From: Sternotherus odoratus
Taxonomy: Eukaryota > Chordata > Testudines > Kinosternidae
Reading direction: 5' to 3'
NCBI GenBank assembly: GCA_032164245.1
Contig: JAVMKO010000006.1
Location: 2,681,001 to 2,745,000, forward strand
DNA length: 64,000 nt
Positions within the stretch are counted from its first letter, which is position 1. The number at the start of each line of letters is the position of its first letter. Of the stretch, positions 32,001-43,889 are shown one piece after another. The notes under the pieces were generated by a model. That model was not told the DNA's origin, did no database searches, and worked only from the letters and a program-made list of their open reading frames with translations. The position numbers and the translations under genes are program-made.

Positions 32001-35000
32001 AAACTTGCGGAGGCTGCAGTCCACACTATCCTTTAATGTGCAGTCCACACGATCATTAATAAAGATATTGAATAAAACCAGCCCCAGGACCAACCTTTGG
32101 GGCACTCTGCTCGATATTGGCTGCCAACTAAACATGAGGCCATTGATCACTACCCGTTGAGCCCGACGATCTAGCCAGTTTTCTATCCACCGTATGGTCC
32201 ATTCATCCAGCCCATACTACTTTAACTTGCTGGCAAGAATATTGTGGGAGACCAAATCAAAAGCTTTGCTAAAGTCAAGGAATAGCACTTTCCCCTCATC
32301 CACAGAGCCAGTTATCTCATTGTAGAAGGCAATTAGGTTAGTCAGGCATGATTTGCCCTTGGTGAATCCATGCTGACTATTCCTGATCACTTTCCTCTCC
32401 TCTAAGTGCTTCAGGATTGATTCCTTGAGACCTGCTCCATGAGTTTTCCAGGCACTGAGGTGAGGCTGACTGGCCTGTAGTTCCCTGGATCCTCCTTCTT
32501 CCCTTTTTTAAAGATGGGCACTACATTAGCCTTTTTCCAGTCATCCGGGACCTCCCCCGATCGCCATGAGTTTTCAGAGATGATGGCCAATGGCTCTGCA
32601 ATTACATCAGCCAACTCCTTTAGCATCCTCAGATGCAGCTCATCCGGCCCCATGGACTTGTGCTCGTCCAGCTTTTCTAAATATTACTGAACCACTTTTT
32701 TCCACCGACGGCTGGTCACCTCCTCCCCATGCTGTGCTGCCCAGTGTAGGAGTCTGGGAGCTGACCTTGTTCGTGAAGACAGAGGCAAAAAAAAGCATTG
32801 AGTACATTTGCTTTTTCCACGTCCTCTGTCACTAGATTGCCTCCCTCATTCAGTAAGGGGTCCACACTTTCCTTGACTTTTTTCTTGTTGCTAACATACC
32901 CAAAGAAACCCTTCTTGTTACCCTTAACATCCCTTGCTAGCTGCAACTCCAAGTGTGATTTAGCCTTCCTGATTTCACTCCTGCATGCCTGAGCAATATT
33001 TTTATATTCCTCCTTGGTCATTTGCCCAATCTTCCACTTCTTGTAAGCTTCTTTTTGCATTTAAGATCAGCAAGGATTTCACTGTTCAACCAAGCTGGTT
33101 GCCTGCCATATTTACTATTCTTTCTACACATCGGGATGGTTTGTTCCTGCAACCTCAATAAGGATTCTTTAAAATACAGCCATCTCTCCTGGACTCCTTT
33201 CCCCTTCATGTTCATCTCCCAGGGGATCCTGCCCATGAGTTCCCTGAGGGAGTCAAAGTCTGATTTTCTGAAGTCCATGGTCCGTATTCTGCTGCTCTCC
33301 TTTTTTCCCTGTGTCAGGATCCTGAACTCAACCATCTCATGGTCACTGCCTCGCAGGCTCCCATCCACTTTTGCGTCCCCTACTAATTCTTCATGGTTTG
33401 TGAGCAGCAGGTAAAGAAAAGCTCTGCCCCTAATTGGTTCCTCCGGTACTTACACTAAGAAATTGTCCCCTCTGCTTTCCAAAAACTTCCTGGATTGTCT
33501 GTGCACCGCCGTATTGCTCTCCCAGCAGATATCAGGACGATTGAAATCTCCCATGAGAACCATGGCTTGTGATCTAGTAACTTCTCTTAGTTGCTGGAAG
33601 AAAGCCTCATCCACCTCATCCCCCTGGTCTGGTGGTCTCTATAGCAGACTCCCACCACGACATCAGCCTAAACTTAATCCAGATCACACTTCTAAACTTA
33701 ATCCAGTGTTTCGAAGTGTTATAGGAGAATAGATGTTTGTGCTGCCAAGCTGCTGCTTGATCCTGCAGCCCTGTACATTAATTATGTATTTGACTTTATG
33801 AGCTGCTCTGGGTGAAGAACGGGAATATAGATGGCTTCAAAGGAAGAGCCTGCCACATTCCCAGTTGCCAAAAAAAAGTTTGCAGTGAAAGACAGATGGG
33901 TACATGTGGGTTTATGAACTCTTGTCCCTTAGTCCAGCTCCTTTGTCATGCCATTTTCTTTATCATTTCAGACTAGTTTTGCACTCAGGTTGCAAATGCG
34001 GGCTTTCAGAGTGGCTCTCCGGATTTCCTTTTTGGCAGCTCATTTGGCTAATATGCTGTAAATCCGCTGGCTGAATCCAGTAATAATCCTTTTCAATGCT
34101 CACCCAAGTAGTTCTAGTACAGGGGTAATCAGGCAAACCGTGGACCAAATCCATACTTCCAGATGCTTTTGCATGGACTCTGCAATCTTTTTATTTACTT
34201 ATCATTTTAAAAATTTTCTCGAGTCTGGTCGTTGACTAATAAATTTGGACCTTGATTTAAAAAAAATAAAAAGACTACCCCTATTCTAGTATGTGGAGTT
34301 GGGTTTTGAAGCTACTGCACATAAGCTAAGATTTTTTGGGGTGGGGAGAGAGGGGGTTCACAATCATTTACTGTTAGATTCTATTTCTAGGCTTTGTGGA
34401 GAGTACTTTTCTGAACATTTAAATTTTAACTTTTCACATATGTAAACCACTGAGAGCAAGAGGATCCTCTTTATATCTCTTTAAGGATATTAATTAACTC
34501 TTGTTTTTTTGGTCAGGTTGTAAAGGAACTGAGCAAATACACAAACCAATTTAGAATCTTGGCTCTAAGTGCCACACCAGGCAGTGATACAAAGGTGAGT
34601 CAAGTACTTCATTAGTGGACTAAGAATTAGAGTGGCTTCAGTAGAAACTATTTTTAGTACCAATTTACATACCATGGAAGGTAGTGAAATCTATTAAAAT
34701 GCATGAAATAAAGATTATTCTACTGTGCTGTGTGGAAGCCTTTGAGTAATTGCATTCTTACTGCTATAACCTCTGCCTTTTCCTACATTTATCCCATCAT
34801 TATATCTTGTCTGAAATTAGATTGTAAACTCTCCAGAGCAAAGACCCTGTCTTCTTTGTACAGTGAAGTGCCTAGCATACTATTGTGTGCTAAAAAATAA
34901 TATATGATGATAAACTTGCAGTTGCTTGTACTGATTGAAAAAAATGTGCGCTCAAAGTAAAATAGTTCTTACTCTATCCAGCACAATGTGTCTGGACAAT

Positions 35001-36676
35001 TAAGGCTGGAATTTTCAGAGTTTAAAGCAATTGGGTATCTTAATCTTTAAAATAAAAATAAGGTGATTTTCTTATATGAAGTTTCCCAAATTGTTTATAC
35101 TTACATTATTTTCATCTCCAGTATTTAATTTTTATTTAGGAAATAAATTTGGTACTATTCAGTTTTTATTTTTTTATCCTGTATACACTATATCTGGAAA
35201 TGCATGACAGTTCTATGTTTCCATGCTGTCTCCTGGTGGTTAGTTCATTTTGGGATTTAATAGAAACAAAGAAATCTGCCTTAGGTTGACAGTGCTTCAC
35301 GAACCACGTTGCAAGTAGGCATAGCATCCCACATTTAATAACTTACTGTCTTGATGCCCCCATGTATAGGATAGTGTATTATACAAAAACACCATAATAG
35401 AAGGGGAAAATTCACAATAAATTACCACTATTTGCCAGGAGGAATTAGCCTTAAAGGATTTCTTAAGAAGAAATTTCCACATGCAGTATACAGTGCTTCC
35501 CACTTGTGTTGGCACTTCCCATTACTATATATGAATATTAGCTTTCTGATAGAGCTTTTTAATATTTGATTAAAATACTTCAGATAAATTGCTTGTTTGA
35601 TCCAAGAAAAAAAATAACTAAGACGCATGGCAGTGCTTACCTAAGGCTTTGTATTGTAGTGGCACCTTTCATCTGTAGTGCAGCTCATTTGAGCAAAATG
35701 TTGTTATCCTTTTGCTTACACCTTTTCCTCTGGATCTCTTTTCCACATTAGCATGCTCTCTGTGGTGACCTCTTTGCATCCATAATGTTCAATCTTTTTT
35801 CCCCTCCTCACCCATCTTCTTACAAAATGTCCCCCAGAAGAGTGATCATCACACAAGTGTTGCTCTCTTAGCAGCAGCAGTTTGCTGATTAGAATTGCAT
35901 GATCCTAGTCAGGTGCAAATGGCTTCTGTGGCCCTGTGAATGTTGCTGTACTGTACTAGTCTGAATGTGTTATGCCATCGTCTCCCAAATAATATCACAG
36001 GAAACAAGGAATTCCTGAACTCAGTGATCTAAACTCTTACCACATTTATAATGAATGTCACAAATTATCCCTCTCATATTAATGCACTTGTATATACTGG
36101 CCTGATGAGGTGGAGCGAGGGACGGTTATGGCAGCTGATGCAGACATAATTTTTATAGCAAAAGTTTTATCAAATGGTGCTAGAATAGTTCTAACTCAAG
36201 TATTTTTTTAATTACAATTTTAATTGTTTTTCTTGCCATGTATATGATGTGGTAGTGCTTTTTCCTGGCTACATTGTTTTGTCTGGTGATTAAAATGACT
36301 GAAATGATCAATCAGGGTTCCTAGTTGTAATGGAGACTGCTGAAAAATGTTTTGCGGTCTGCAGATCCCTCAATACAGGTAACATTTCTTTGCTATTTCA
36401 AATAGTTTTACAGGTCCTGTGTTTGATGCAACTTTCATGTATTCTTGATTTACAGCAGTGAGATGACATTAGGAAAAATACACTATGTAAAACACTTTTC
36501 CTGTGACCTCTTTATAGGCTGTACAGGAAGTTATTTCCAACCTATTGATAGCACAGATAGAGCTATGTTCAGAAGATTCCCCAGATATCCAGCCTTACTC
36601 TCATGAGCGACAAGTTGAAAAAATTGTTGTTCCACTTGGTAAAGAACTAGGAGAAATTCAGATTGCTTACATCAGG
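25466..36676 (+). CDS. FANCM: FANCM, first four coding exons (gene span, 3' part outside window)
   Basis: FANCM is the Fanconi anaemia core-complex DNA translocase, a superfamily 2 helicase-like ATPase that remodels stalled replication forks. Exons 25466-26015, 29598-29770, 34517-34594 and 36518-36676 join in phase to 960 nt, giving residues 1-320; I recall human FANCM as about 2,048 residues. The N-terminus [16 protein letters not shown] keeps the human QRTLFQ/W motif and is followed by a Pro/Ala/Arg-rich stretch. Motif I PTGLGKT is at 126-132, motif II DEAH at 228-231, motif III SAT at 259-261. The region SERxVEK-like [17 protein letters not shown] lies in exon 4. Motifs IV-VI, the MHF-binding region and the C-terminal ERCC4-like domain are beyond the window. 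It shares a promoter with FKBP3. I did not find exon 5 in the remaining 27 kb. Confidence 0.95.
26313..26462. mobile_element. Penelope-type tail inserted as an inverted pair
   Basis: The left arm (26313-about 26375) and right arm (about 26391-26462) are near-perfect inverted copies ending in GTGGCACC / GGTGCCAC and GTGAC / GTCAC. Both carry the AAGCTT and GTGGGCTAATA block. The short centre holds CCCACTTCGTCGGA. It lies in FANCM intron 1. Confidence 0.7.
26723..27130 (-). mobile_element. CR1 fragment, antisense
   Basis: AAGAACATAAGAG...CAGACCAAAGGTCCATCTAG and TCTTCCGACAGTGGCCAG is the common reptile CR1 subfamily signature. It lies in FANCM intron 1. Confidence 0.8.
27131..28207. other. FANCM intron 1, middle part, nothing recognised
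   Basis: I found no repeat or coding exon in this stretch. Confidence 0.5.
28216..28640. mobile_element. hAT MITE with perfect 8-bp target duplication
   Basis: Ends CAGGGGTCTCAAACTC and GTTTGAGACCCCTG are inverted, flanked by GATTAGGG at 28208-28215 and 28641-28648. The interior has GGGCCGCATG motifs near both ends. Confidence 0.92.
28655..28974. mobile_element. Long-TIR MITE
   Basis: The ends GGGTATGTCTACAT and TGTAGTGTAGATGTAACC are imperfect inverts. Sequence inside pairs for about 100 bp per arm (for example GTGATTCCCAG / CTGGGAATCAC and AGTATAAATAGTAGT / ACTATTTATACT). Confidence 0.7.
29228..29575 (-). mobile_element. CR1 fragment, antisense
   Basis: GAACATAAGAAAGGCCATAC, GGTCAGACCAAAGGTCCATC and, further on, minus-strand peptide [10 protein letters not shown] identify CR1. 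It ends about 25 bp before FANCM exon 2, so it closely abuts the acceptor. Confidence 0.8.
29598..29770 (+). CDS. FANCM: FANCM exon 2 (DEAH box)
   Basis: After TTTTTTCAG the split Gly codon joins to [20 protein letters not shown] then [11 protein letters not shown] and [18 protein letters not shown]. Donor GTAATG. The DEAH box marks the ATPase. Confidence 0.95.
29771..31120. other. FANCM intron 2, first part
   Basis: It is AT-rich intron with an ATT-type microsatellite near 30735-30770. Nothing else is recognised. Confidence 0.55.
31123..33690 (-). mobile_element. CR1 LINE, 5'-truncated, about 2.6 kb, antisense
   Basis: The 3' terminus is at about 31123 (ATAGAATATTAAGG). Going 5' on the minus strand, the order is: RT C-terminal region 32150-31380 with [17 protein letters not shown] and [19 protein letters not shown]-terminal region 32653-32411 with [20 protein letters not shown]; linker 33060-32716; and the endonuclease end with [11 protein letters not shown] at 33368 and further 5' in another frame. 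Stops and shifts show it is inactive. It is the best-preserved element in the window and lies antisense to FANCM in intron 2. Confidence 0.93.
33691..34516. other. FANCM intron 2, last part, nothing recognised
   Basis: AT-rich sequence with no recognised repeat or coding exon leads into exon 3. Confidence 0.5.
34517..34594 (+). CDS. FANCM: FANCM exon 3 (motif III)
   Basis: A 26-codon exon, [20 protein letters not shown] then PGSDTK, between GGTCAG and GTGAGT. It is below usual ORF length cut-offs. SATPG is helicase motif III. Confidence 0.95.
34595..36517. other. FANCM intron 3
   Basis: Positions about 34800-34910 (TAGATTGTAAACTCTCC, GACCCTGTCTTC, GTGCCTAGCATA) resemble a widespread amniote interspersed-repeat tail. 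The rest has no feature I can name. Confidence 0.45.
36518..36676 (+). CDS. FANCM: FANCM exon 4
   Basis: It begins after TTTATAG and encodes [40 protein letters not shown], then [13 protein letters not shown], ending at AGG|GTGAGT in phase 0. A run of about 20 T follows in the intron. Confidence 0.94.
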
Positions 36677-38560
36677 GTGAGTTACTACTTTTTTTTTTTT
36701 TTTTTTTTTTTACTATTAAAGTGCTCATGTCACTATAGAAATAGTAATAAAATCCCTATCTGTGTTAATGCCTCTAACTACTAAGACAAATACTCTGTTA
36801 AGCTAATTTACATTATTGATGCTGTTGGCTTTTTGCTTATATTTAGAATGGCCAGTTTCACTTTTGTTACTACTGTATCACTTAATGCTTCTGGATACAT
36901 TTGCTTCAAGTTTTTGTTTGGCTTCACAACAGTATGAGGTAATGTTTAAAATTATACTTTGATTACAATAAAAAACACTAGTTGTATGGTGTCTTACTCC
37001 ATTAAGAAACTTGCAAAACCTACATTTGAGCTTAAACTTAATTGACAGCTTATTTTAAGTGGGTTGGTGTAAGAGTATTAACATGACGGATACAGACTAA
37101 CATGGCTGCTAATATTAAACATGATGGGTACAATTCTCAAGCTATCCATTTCATTGCTATATTTACACAAGTTATTCCTATACTATGAGTATTGAAGACA
37201 AGCATTTGATTCCTTCCTGTAAAAATGTAACTTTTAATTCTTAGCTGCTTTGTAAGTGTATTGCTAAATAGATTTTTCTTCTTTAAAAAGTATTGCCTAA
37301 CCAAAAAAAATTCCAACTCTATGGTTAAGGAGCTGACTGAGAGGTGGTATTCTTCACCTATAATTAATCTGTTCAACTACAGTCCAGGATAGCAATGAAC
37401 AGAAGTGACTGCCAACTGATCACTGTTTTGTGGCCTGTTATCCATCAGGTTCTCTTAGATGTCTGCATCATGGGAGTAAGCATTTATAATTGGCATTCTG
37501 TTGGATTTCTACTTTCGAGGTTTCAATAAGTAAAACAACAAGCAGTAGTGTTGTGTTTTATACGGAAGTTTTGTCTTTGTGAAGAAAAGTTATACAGAAA
37601 ATAGTTCTATAGAATGAGTAAATAAGCAATCTGCTAGCTATGAATTTCAAATTCCTCAAGTTAAAAATGGAGTCTCTTTCTAGAAATCATCAGATATTTA
37701 TTAATGGATGAGACTTATACATGTTCAAAGTTTCTAGATTTAGTAATCTGTTTTCTCCAAATGTATTTTTTTAAATTGGTCATCCATCATGTTGTGGAAG
37801 GGATAGTTTGCTTTCCATGTTGATGATAAATATTGTTAGAGTGTATGTGAAGAGTCCTATTAAGTGTCTGAAGAACATTTTCTTATTTGTACATCTTTAG
37901 ATTTAGGAGAGAATTTTTAACCTGGAGCTATTTTCAGATCTTTAATCTTCGAGATTATCTCCATGAGACAGTCAAACTGGTTTAATTAAATTAAGTTTTA
38001 AACCTGTACAAACCCTTAACTCATTTTGTCTTAAACATAGCTTATTTTGGTTTAATTTAAATTCATTTAGAGCAGATTTAAGCTAAACTGAAACAAGCGT
38101 CCACCACAAATTTGTATTAGTTTAATTAAATTTGTATAGTTTCGATGTGCAGACTAAACTTTATTTTTTGTAATGGGTGCCAGTATGCTTTCAGTCATGT
38201 GTTCATTTCCTTTATGGATTTGGCACTGAGAATTTGAGGTTTTTATTGTTTTGATTTGGAATGTAAGATGCTGCAGTGAAGGAGATAGGAGAGTGAAAGG
38301 TTACTGCACCAGTTTTCTTCTGCATTCTACTTGTAGAATACACAGGCAAACTAAAATGCCTCAGATGGCACAGGGGACTGGCTCAGATAACTCCAACACC
38401 TCTTCAGGGATATAGTATGCACTCTCCTTGCACTTGTGCATCTCCTGTTTCAAAAGAGAATGGAGCCATGACCCTGCTGGCCCTCAAGGTGTGTCACGCA
38501 CTGGCACTTTACCTTCCTTGGCCCTTGAAGTCCCTAAGGACAGGTTTGTGGTTTCCCTGA
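36677..38560. other. FANCM intron 4, first part
   Basis: A T tract follows the donor. A Penelope-tail scrap (GGATACAGACTAACATGGCT) is at about 37088-37107. No FANCM exon 5 was found. Confidence 0.5.
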
Positions 38561-38574
38561 TAGGTGTACAAGAG

Positions 38575-39100
38575 GGCGAGCTCCTTCTGTCCTCCAGGGG
38601 GGGAGGGGGGTGAGTGGGGGGGGGAGGGGGGTGAGATTTTAAAATTTTTCGATTCTTACCTGAGGGGGGAGAGAGCTGAGCGAGTGTGGGGTCTGTTGGA
38701 GGGGGGGGAGAGCTGAGCGAGTGCGGGGTCTGTTGGGGGGGGGGAGAGCTGAGCGAGTGGGGGGGAGGGGGAAGAGAGCTGAGCGAGTGCGGGGGGGGAG
38801 GGGGCAGAGAACTGAGTGGGGGGGGCGTTGGAGGGGGGTATTACATCATAACTATGTCACAGAGAACAGCAGGTGTTAACCTGCTGCCCAGCTGATGTTA
38901 ATGGGCTTTAAAGAATTTCACCCCTAGGGGGCGTCAGAGGTGAGATTTGAAAAATTTTCGATTCTTACCCTGATTAGGACCCTAAAGCCTATAACTGTAC
39001 CAAATTTCAAGTCTCTAGCTCAAACAATGTGGAAGGAGTAAGGGAACGTACATACACGCACGCACACATACACCATTTGACTTTTATATATATAGATTTC
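38575..39100. mobile_element. Unclassified repeat with G-rich tandem core, copy 1
   Basis: A GAGGGGG...AGAGCTGAGCGAGTG tandem region (38590-38830) is followed by CTGCCCAGCTGATGT, CACCCCTAGGGGGCGTCAGA and CCAAATTTCAAGTCTCTAGC. It ends TTTGACTTTTATATATATAG. The same order occurs at 41878-42528. Confidence 0.7.
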
Positions 39101-39317
39101 CAAAACATCCTATGTTGCTTATTCTCACTCTTAGATCTTGGGCCTCCAATGAGAATCATAGGAAACTCACTCTTAAGATTTTGTGATCCTCTGCGGCTAT
39201 TGTGATTAAAGACTTGTATTATAAAAGCACTGAGATGCCAAACTAACATCACAGCATCTCTGTGCTAGGCACTTTTCAGACACATACCGGTAGTAGACCA
39301 CCTTCCCCACACTGAAG

Positions 39318-39614
39318 AGTGTACTGCAGCTGGAGATGTATTTCCCATCTTGGACAGATGTTTGCAGGCTAGCTTTGACTGTGCTAGCATGCTAAAAATA
39401 GCAGTATAGCTGCAGTGGTGCAAGTGGCAGCATGGGCTAGCTGCCAGTGTGTGTGCCTAGGTTCTTAGATCGGATTGTACTTAGGTGGCTAGACTGTGCT
39501 GCCTCCCGCACTGCTGCAACTATTTTTAGCAAGTTCGCTTAGTCAAAGCTAGCATGCCCACATCTACCTTACTGGGAATTACAGCTCTAGCTACACAGTA
39601 GATGTACACTCAAA
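39318..39614. mobile_element. Long-TIR MITE
   Basis: AGCTTTGACTGTGCTAGCATGC near the left and TAGTCAAAGCTAGCATGC near the right pair as inverts. Sequence continues outwards to GTATTTCCCA / TGGGAATTAC and inwards to GCTAAAAATAG / CTATTTTTAGC. Confidence 0.7.
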
Positions 39615-40627
39615 TAGCAGTTCCAGGCTGACAGCTTCTAGGTAACGTCTACTTGTACATACTAATTCCATATTTTCAAGCTGGGAAAGGAGTGTGTGGC
39701 TTGTTATTGGAAAGCTAGTTTAAAAAGCCTTTTGGTTTTTAATATCTTTACCAGTTTACATTTTAGACTAACTAGTCCTTGTAGATGTAGAATTATATCT
39801 TTTATGATTTTGCTGTTTCATTGCTAGCTATGCTTTGGCTTCAAGATGATCTGCAAAGGTGCACAACTAGATTCTGAAGTAGAACAGAAAATTTTGAGAA
39901 GCTTTTTTGAAAAGTCATCTTGTTTAATATGTCATTTTCTGACTATGCCATTAAGAAACTAGTAGCATTATGACATCAAAGCAACAAGGAAACAAAATCT
40001 GATTTGACACTGTTTAAATGCTTTTTAACAATTCTTGTCCTTCAAATAGTTTGGAGAAAAGGCTGAACTCAACCTTTCAAGTAAGAGCTCCCAACAAGTT
40101 CTCAACAAGGCCAGAGTAGACATATATGGGTTAAATAACATCTATCAGCATCTGTAAGCATAGGTTAGATGGCCAGGTTTATAATGTGCTGGAAAAGTTA
40201 GACCCACACGCACCATGCACAATAAAATCTGAAGCTTTATTTATGACCATCTGTAACATTTAAACAAGACACAAGTTCCAGAGAAAATGAAGGACAGCAT
40301 AGAACAAGTTACAGCAGTAATGCCACAAAGCTGGAAAAATCCCACTGTAGTTCTGTAGCTAAACAGTTATTTTTGTAAAAGAAAATAAGCAAGGCCCTGA
40401 GTATCACAATAACTGGATTAAACTTCTTAGGCACTAACACTGGTTTGAAAAGTACAAAGTAGGCAGGGCAACAATGTTTCAGTATTAAGGCGGAAATATT
40501 TAAACTCCTGGGATGTGATTGGATGGATGCAGTTTTGTTAGCTGCTTTTAACACTGTATTGTGTCCAAGCTATTTAAACATTTCACATAAAAATATGAAT
40601 TACTTTAGTAATAGTTTTGAAAAAGTA

Positions 40628-40952
40628 CAGTAGACCCGTAGAGTTACGAACTCCCGAGTTACACACTGAGTAGTGAATTATACACCTCATTGGGAACTGG
40701 AAGTACACAATCAGGCAGCAGCAGAGATGGAAGGAAAAAATGAGGAAATACAGTACAGTTCTGTGTTAAACATAAACTATTTAAAAATGGGAAAGCAGCA
40801 TTTTTCTTCCTAATAAAGTTCCAAAGCTGTATTAAGTCAATGTTCAATTGTAAACTTTTGATAGAAAAACAGTAATGTTTGTTTCAGAGTTGTGAACATT
40901 TCAGAATAACAATCTCCATTCCTGAGGTGTTCGTAACTCTGAGATTCTACTG
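40628..40952. mobile_element. Tigger/pogo-type MITE with TA duplication
   Basis: CAGTAGACCCGTAGAGTTAC and GTTCGTAACTCTGAGATTCT + ACTG are inverted ends, flanked by TA on each side. About 325 bp. Confidence 0.85.
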
Positions 40953-41877
40953 TATAGCAATAGGAGCATAATAAAATGTCTAGTCAGATAATGGAAAGCA
41001 GGTACCACAGCATGACAAATGTGAATTTTGACTTGTTAGAAATTTATTCCCCATCCTCCTCAAATGTTAGTATGTAAGAATAACAAGATTTCAATGAGCT
41101 TCATCAATGTTCCTATAAAATACGCTCTTTTATAGATTTGTGTATAAATGAGAAAACCATGTCTCCTAGCACCCACTAGTGTATTGGCCATCTACAGAAA
41201 AAATACAATTTTCCATAGCCATACAGTGTACCTTCAAACTTGAAATTTAATTGGTGCTTCTAGCAGCTTAAGCAATCTAACACAACTCATAATAAATACT
41301 AATGTTCTACATTAATCCATAGTTTTACATAAAATGACACTCTACAATTTACTGCAGTTCTCAGGGTGTTGAAGAACACACATTCAGATACTATGGGAAG
41401 ATTTTTCTGTAGCTTACACATTTATCAAGAATGTTTCTATGTGACCTTGCCTGACACCCACAAAAGTAGTTAAATAATTCTGTAACTGAACTGAAAACCG
41501 CATAACAATTGAGACTTGTTTGAGGTTTTATTTGCTCTGTAGATTAAATACAAACTGATGCTTTCAGACTATAGGCTCTGTTTCCTATAGATTTTTGAAG
41601 TTTGTATTGCCAGAAATATGTTTTGATAATATTGAGAAATCAAAATGCAAAGGTTTTCAGTATCTGCTAGGAAACCTTGGTAAGCTATTGTGAAACCACC
41701 TATTTCTCCCCTTTCCTGTATTTACCACACATGAGAATTGGTTGGATACAAACTGAAATCTAACTGCATCTCTGGATCCTGTATTGAAACTCCTAGGTCT
41801 GCATAAGCTATATATTTACACTTAATCAAACTTAAGATATCTTTGAGACACTGAAGAAAAGCTTATAATATACTAGC

Positions 41878-42528
41878 ATAAGTGCCCGGCGCTGCTCGGG
41901 TCAGTCGGAGGTGGGGAGGGGGCAGACAGCTGATACCCCCTGACCAACCCCAACACCCCCTGGCTCACTTACCCCCCCGACCGAACCCGACACCCCCACC
42001 TCACCCCCCCGACCGAACCCGACACCCCCACCTCACTTACCATCCCACCAAACCCAACTCGGATCCGTCGCAGGCGGGGAGGGGGCCCAGAGCAGAGGGA
42101 TTCCGGGGACCTTCGCAGATGGGGGGGGGCACAGAGCTGATGGATTCCGGGGTTCCGTTGGGAGGGGGGAGGGGCAGAGAACTGAGGGATTTCCGGGGTT
42201 CCGTTGGGAGGGGGGAGGGGCAGAGAACTGAGGGATTTCCGGGGTTCCGTTGGAGGAGGGAGGGGCAGTGAGCTGAGCGAGTGCGGTGTCTTTTGGAGGG
42301 GGTATTATGACATCACCACCACCTAGCTGCCCAGCTGATGTGATTGGCCCTTAAAGACTTTCACCCCTGGGGGGCGTCAGAGGTGAGATTCGAAAATTTT
42401 TCGACCCTTATGACCATCTAGACCCCAAGACCCCTAACTGTCCCAAATTTCAAGTCTCTAGCTCAAACGGTGCGGGAGGAGTTCGCGGTCATACATACAC
42501 CACTTGACTTTTATATATATATAGATAG
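41878..42528. mobile_element. Unclassified repeat with G-rich tandem core, copy 2 (longer)
   Basis: It begins AGTGCCCGGCGCTGCTCGGG and contains about three copies of a 45-bp unit with GGATTTCCGGGGTTCCGTT. It ends in the same conserved tail as copy 1 (CCAAATTTCAAGTCTCTAGC to TTATATATATATAGAT). There is no open frame of note. I do not recognise the family. Confidence 0.7.
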
Positions 42529-43361
42529 CTATGTAAAGCAAAGCTGGTGTGAAATATTTTAATCAGTAAATAACTGTAAATCACTAAATGGGAACCTGCC
42601 ATTTTTACAACTGGATGCAAAGTAAGACTGAATCTCTCTAAAAGCCATTAGGTAGTGCTCAGAAAAAATTCAGGGAGTTATAGGACTTGAGACAGGTAGC
42701 TTCTCCATTCCCTTTTCTTACTACTCATCTTCTTTCCTCACCCCCGCTTCCACTTCTGTCTTTTTCTCCTTTCTCTCCCTGTGTTCCCTAGGTATCTCTT
42801 GTAGGCAGCTGCCCCAAGAGGGCAAATTGATCATACATTTGAGCAGATCTGCCATTAACATTTCATTGAGTCAGGGCAATTTTTGTGAGGAGAAATTAAG
42901 GCAAACCAGTACACTTGTATTTTTCATGGTATTCTTTAAATTTTTGAGTGAGAGGAGTGGTTTAGCTTTTACAGTTGTGAAATCAACCAAAATGTTTTAA
43001 TATAATAAAACATGTTTTGGAAGGAAAAATAAGATACTGAAATGCAAAGTTTCAAAGTATATTGTTTCAACCTAGTCTGTCAAATTAAGCTCATTCTGGA
43101 AAGTATTATTCTGTAACATTCAGATATGTCCCATGAAGAGGTAAACTTTATTTGCTGTGATTGGGGGTACTGAAACAAATATGTCATCTAAAAACTACTT
43201 GGAAATTCTTTTAATGAATCTAATAAATATTGTATACAGTTAACCACAGGACTTTTCCTGTGAATACATTTTTTCAGTTGTAATGTGATGAACTTCTTAC
43301 TGGGTTTCAGAATAAGCCTGTATGCTAGCTATCATGGCAATATAGAGCTGGAAGGGCCTTT

Positions 43362-43475
<114 letters not shown>

Positions 43476-43889
43476 AGGTCACGGGCTGCTAATGCTGAGG
43501 GGTGGGGCTGGCAGGCTCCCTACCTGGCTCCACGCATACCTGGAAGCAGCAACCATCTCCCTCCCTCAGCTCCTAGGCGGGGGCATAGCCAGGTAGCTCT
43601 GTGATATGCCTCTTCTGCCAGCGCTGGCTCTGCAGTTCCCATTGGCCAGGAACCACAGCCAATGGGAGCTGCGGGGACGGTGCCTGCAGGTGGAGGCAGT
43701 GCACAGAGCCCTCTGACCTTGTTTCCTCCTAGAAGCTGAGGGAGAGGGATGTAATTGCTTTTGGGGAGCCCCTCTTCGGTAAACGCTGCCTAGAGCCCTC
43801 ACCACCTCCCTCCACCCACAAACTTCTGCAGTGGCCAGATACACAGCATCAGAAGTCACCGAGGCCATGGAATCTGTGACAGATTTGCA

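Noticed and set aside
36888..36935. Peptide LLDTFASSF as a possible FANCM exon 5
   Set aside because: Only a handful of residues resemble the expected LESFARSL; there is no suitable acceptor and the frame soon stops without the expected following residues.
42310..42370. Hammerhead ribozyme in the unclassified repeat (CTGATGT...)
   Set aside because: The core lacks the GA after CTGAT and no GAAA follows a stem.
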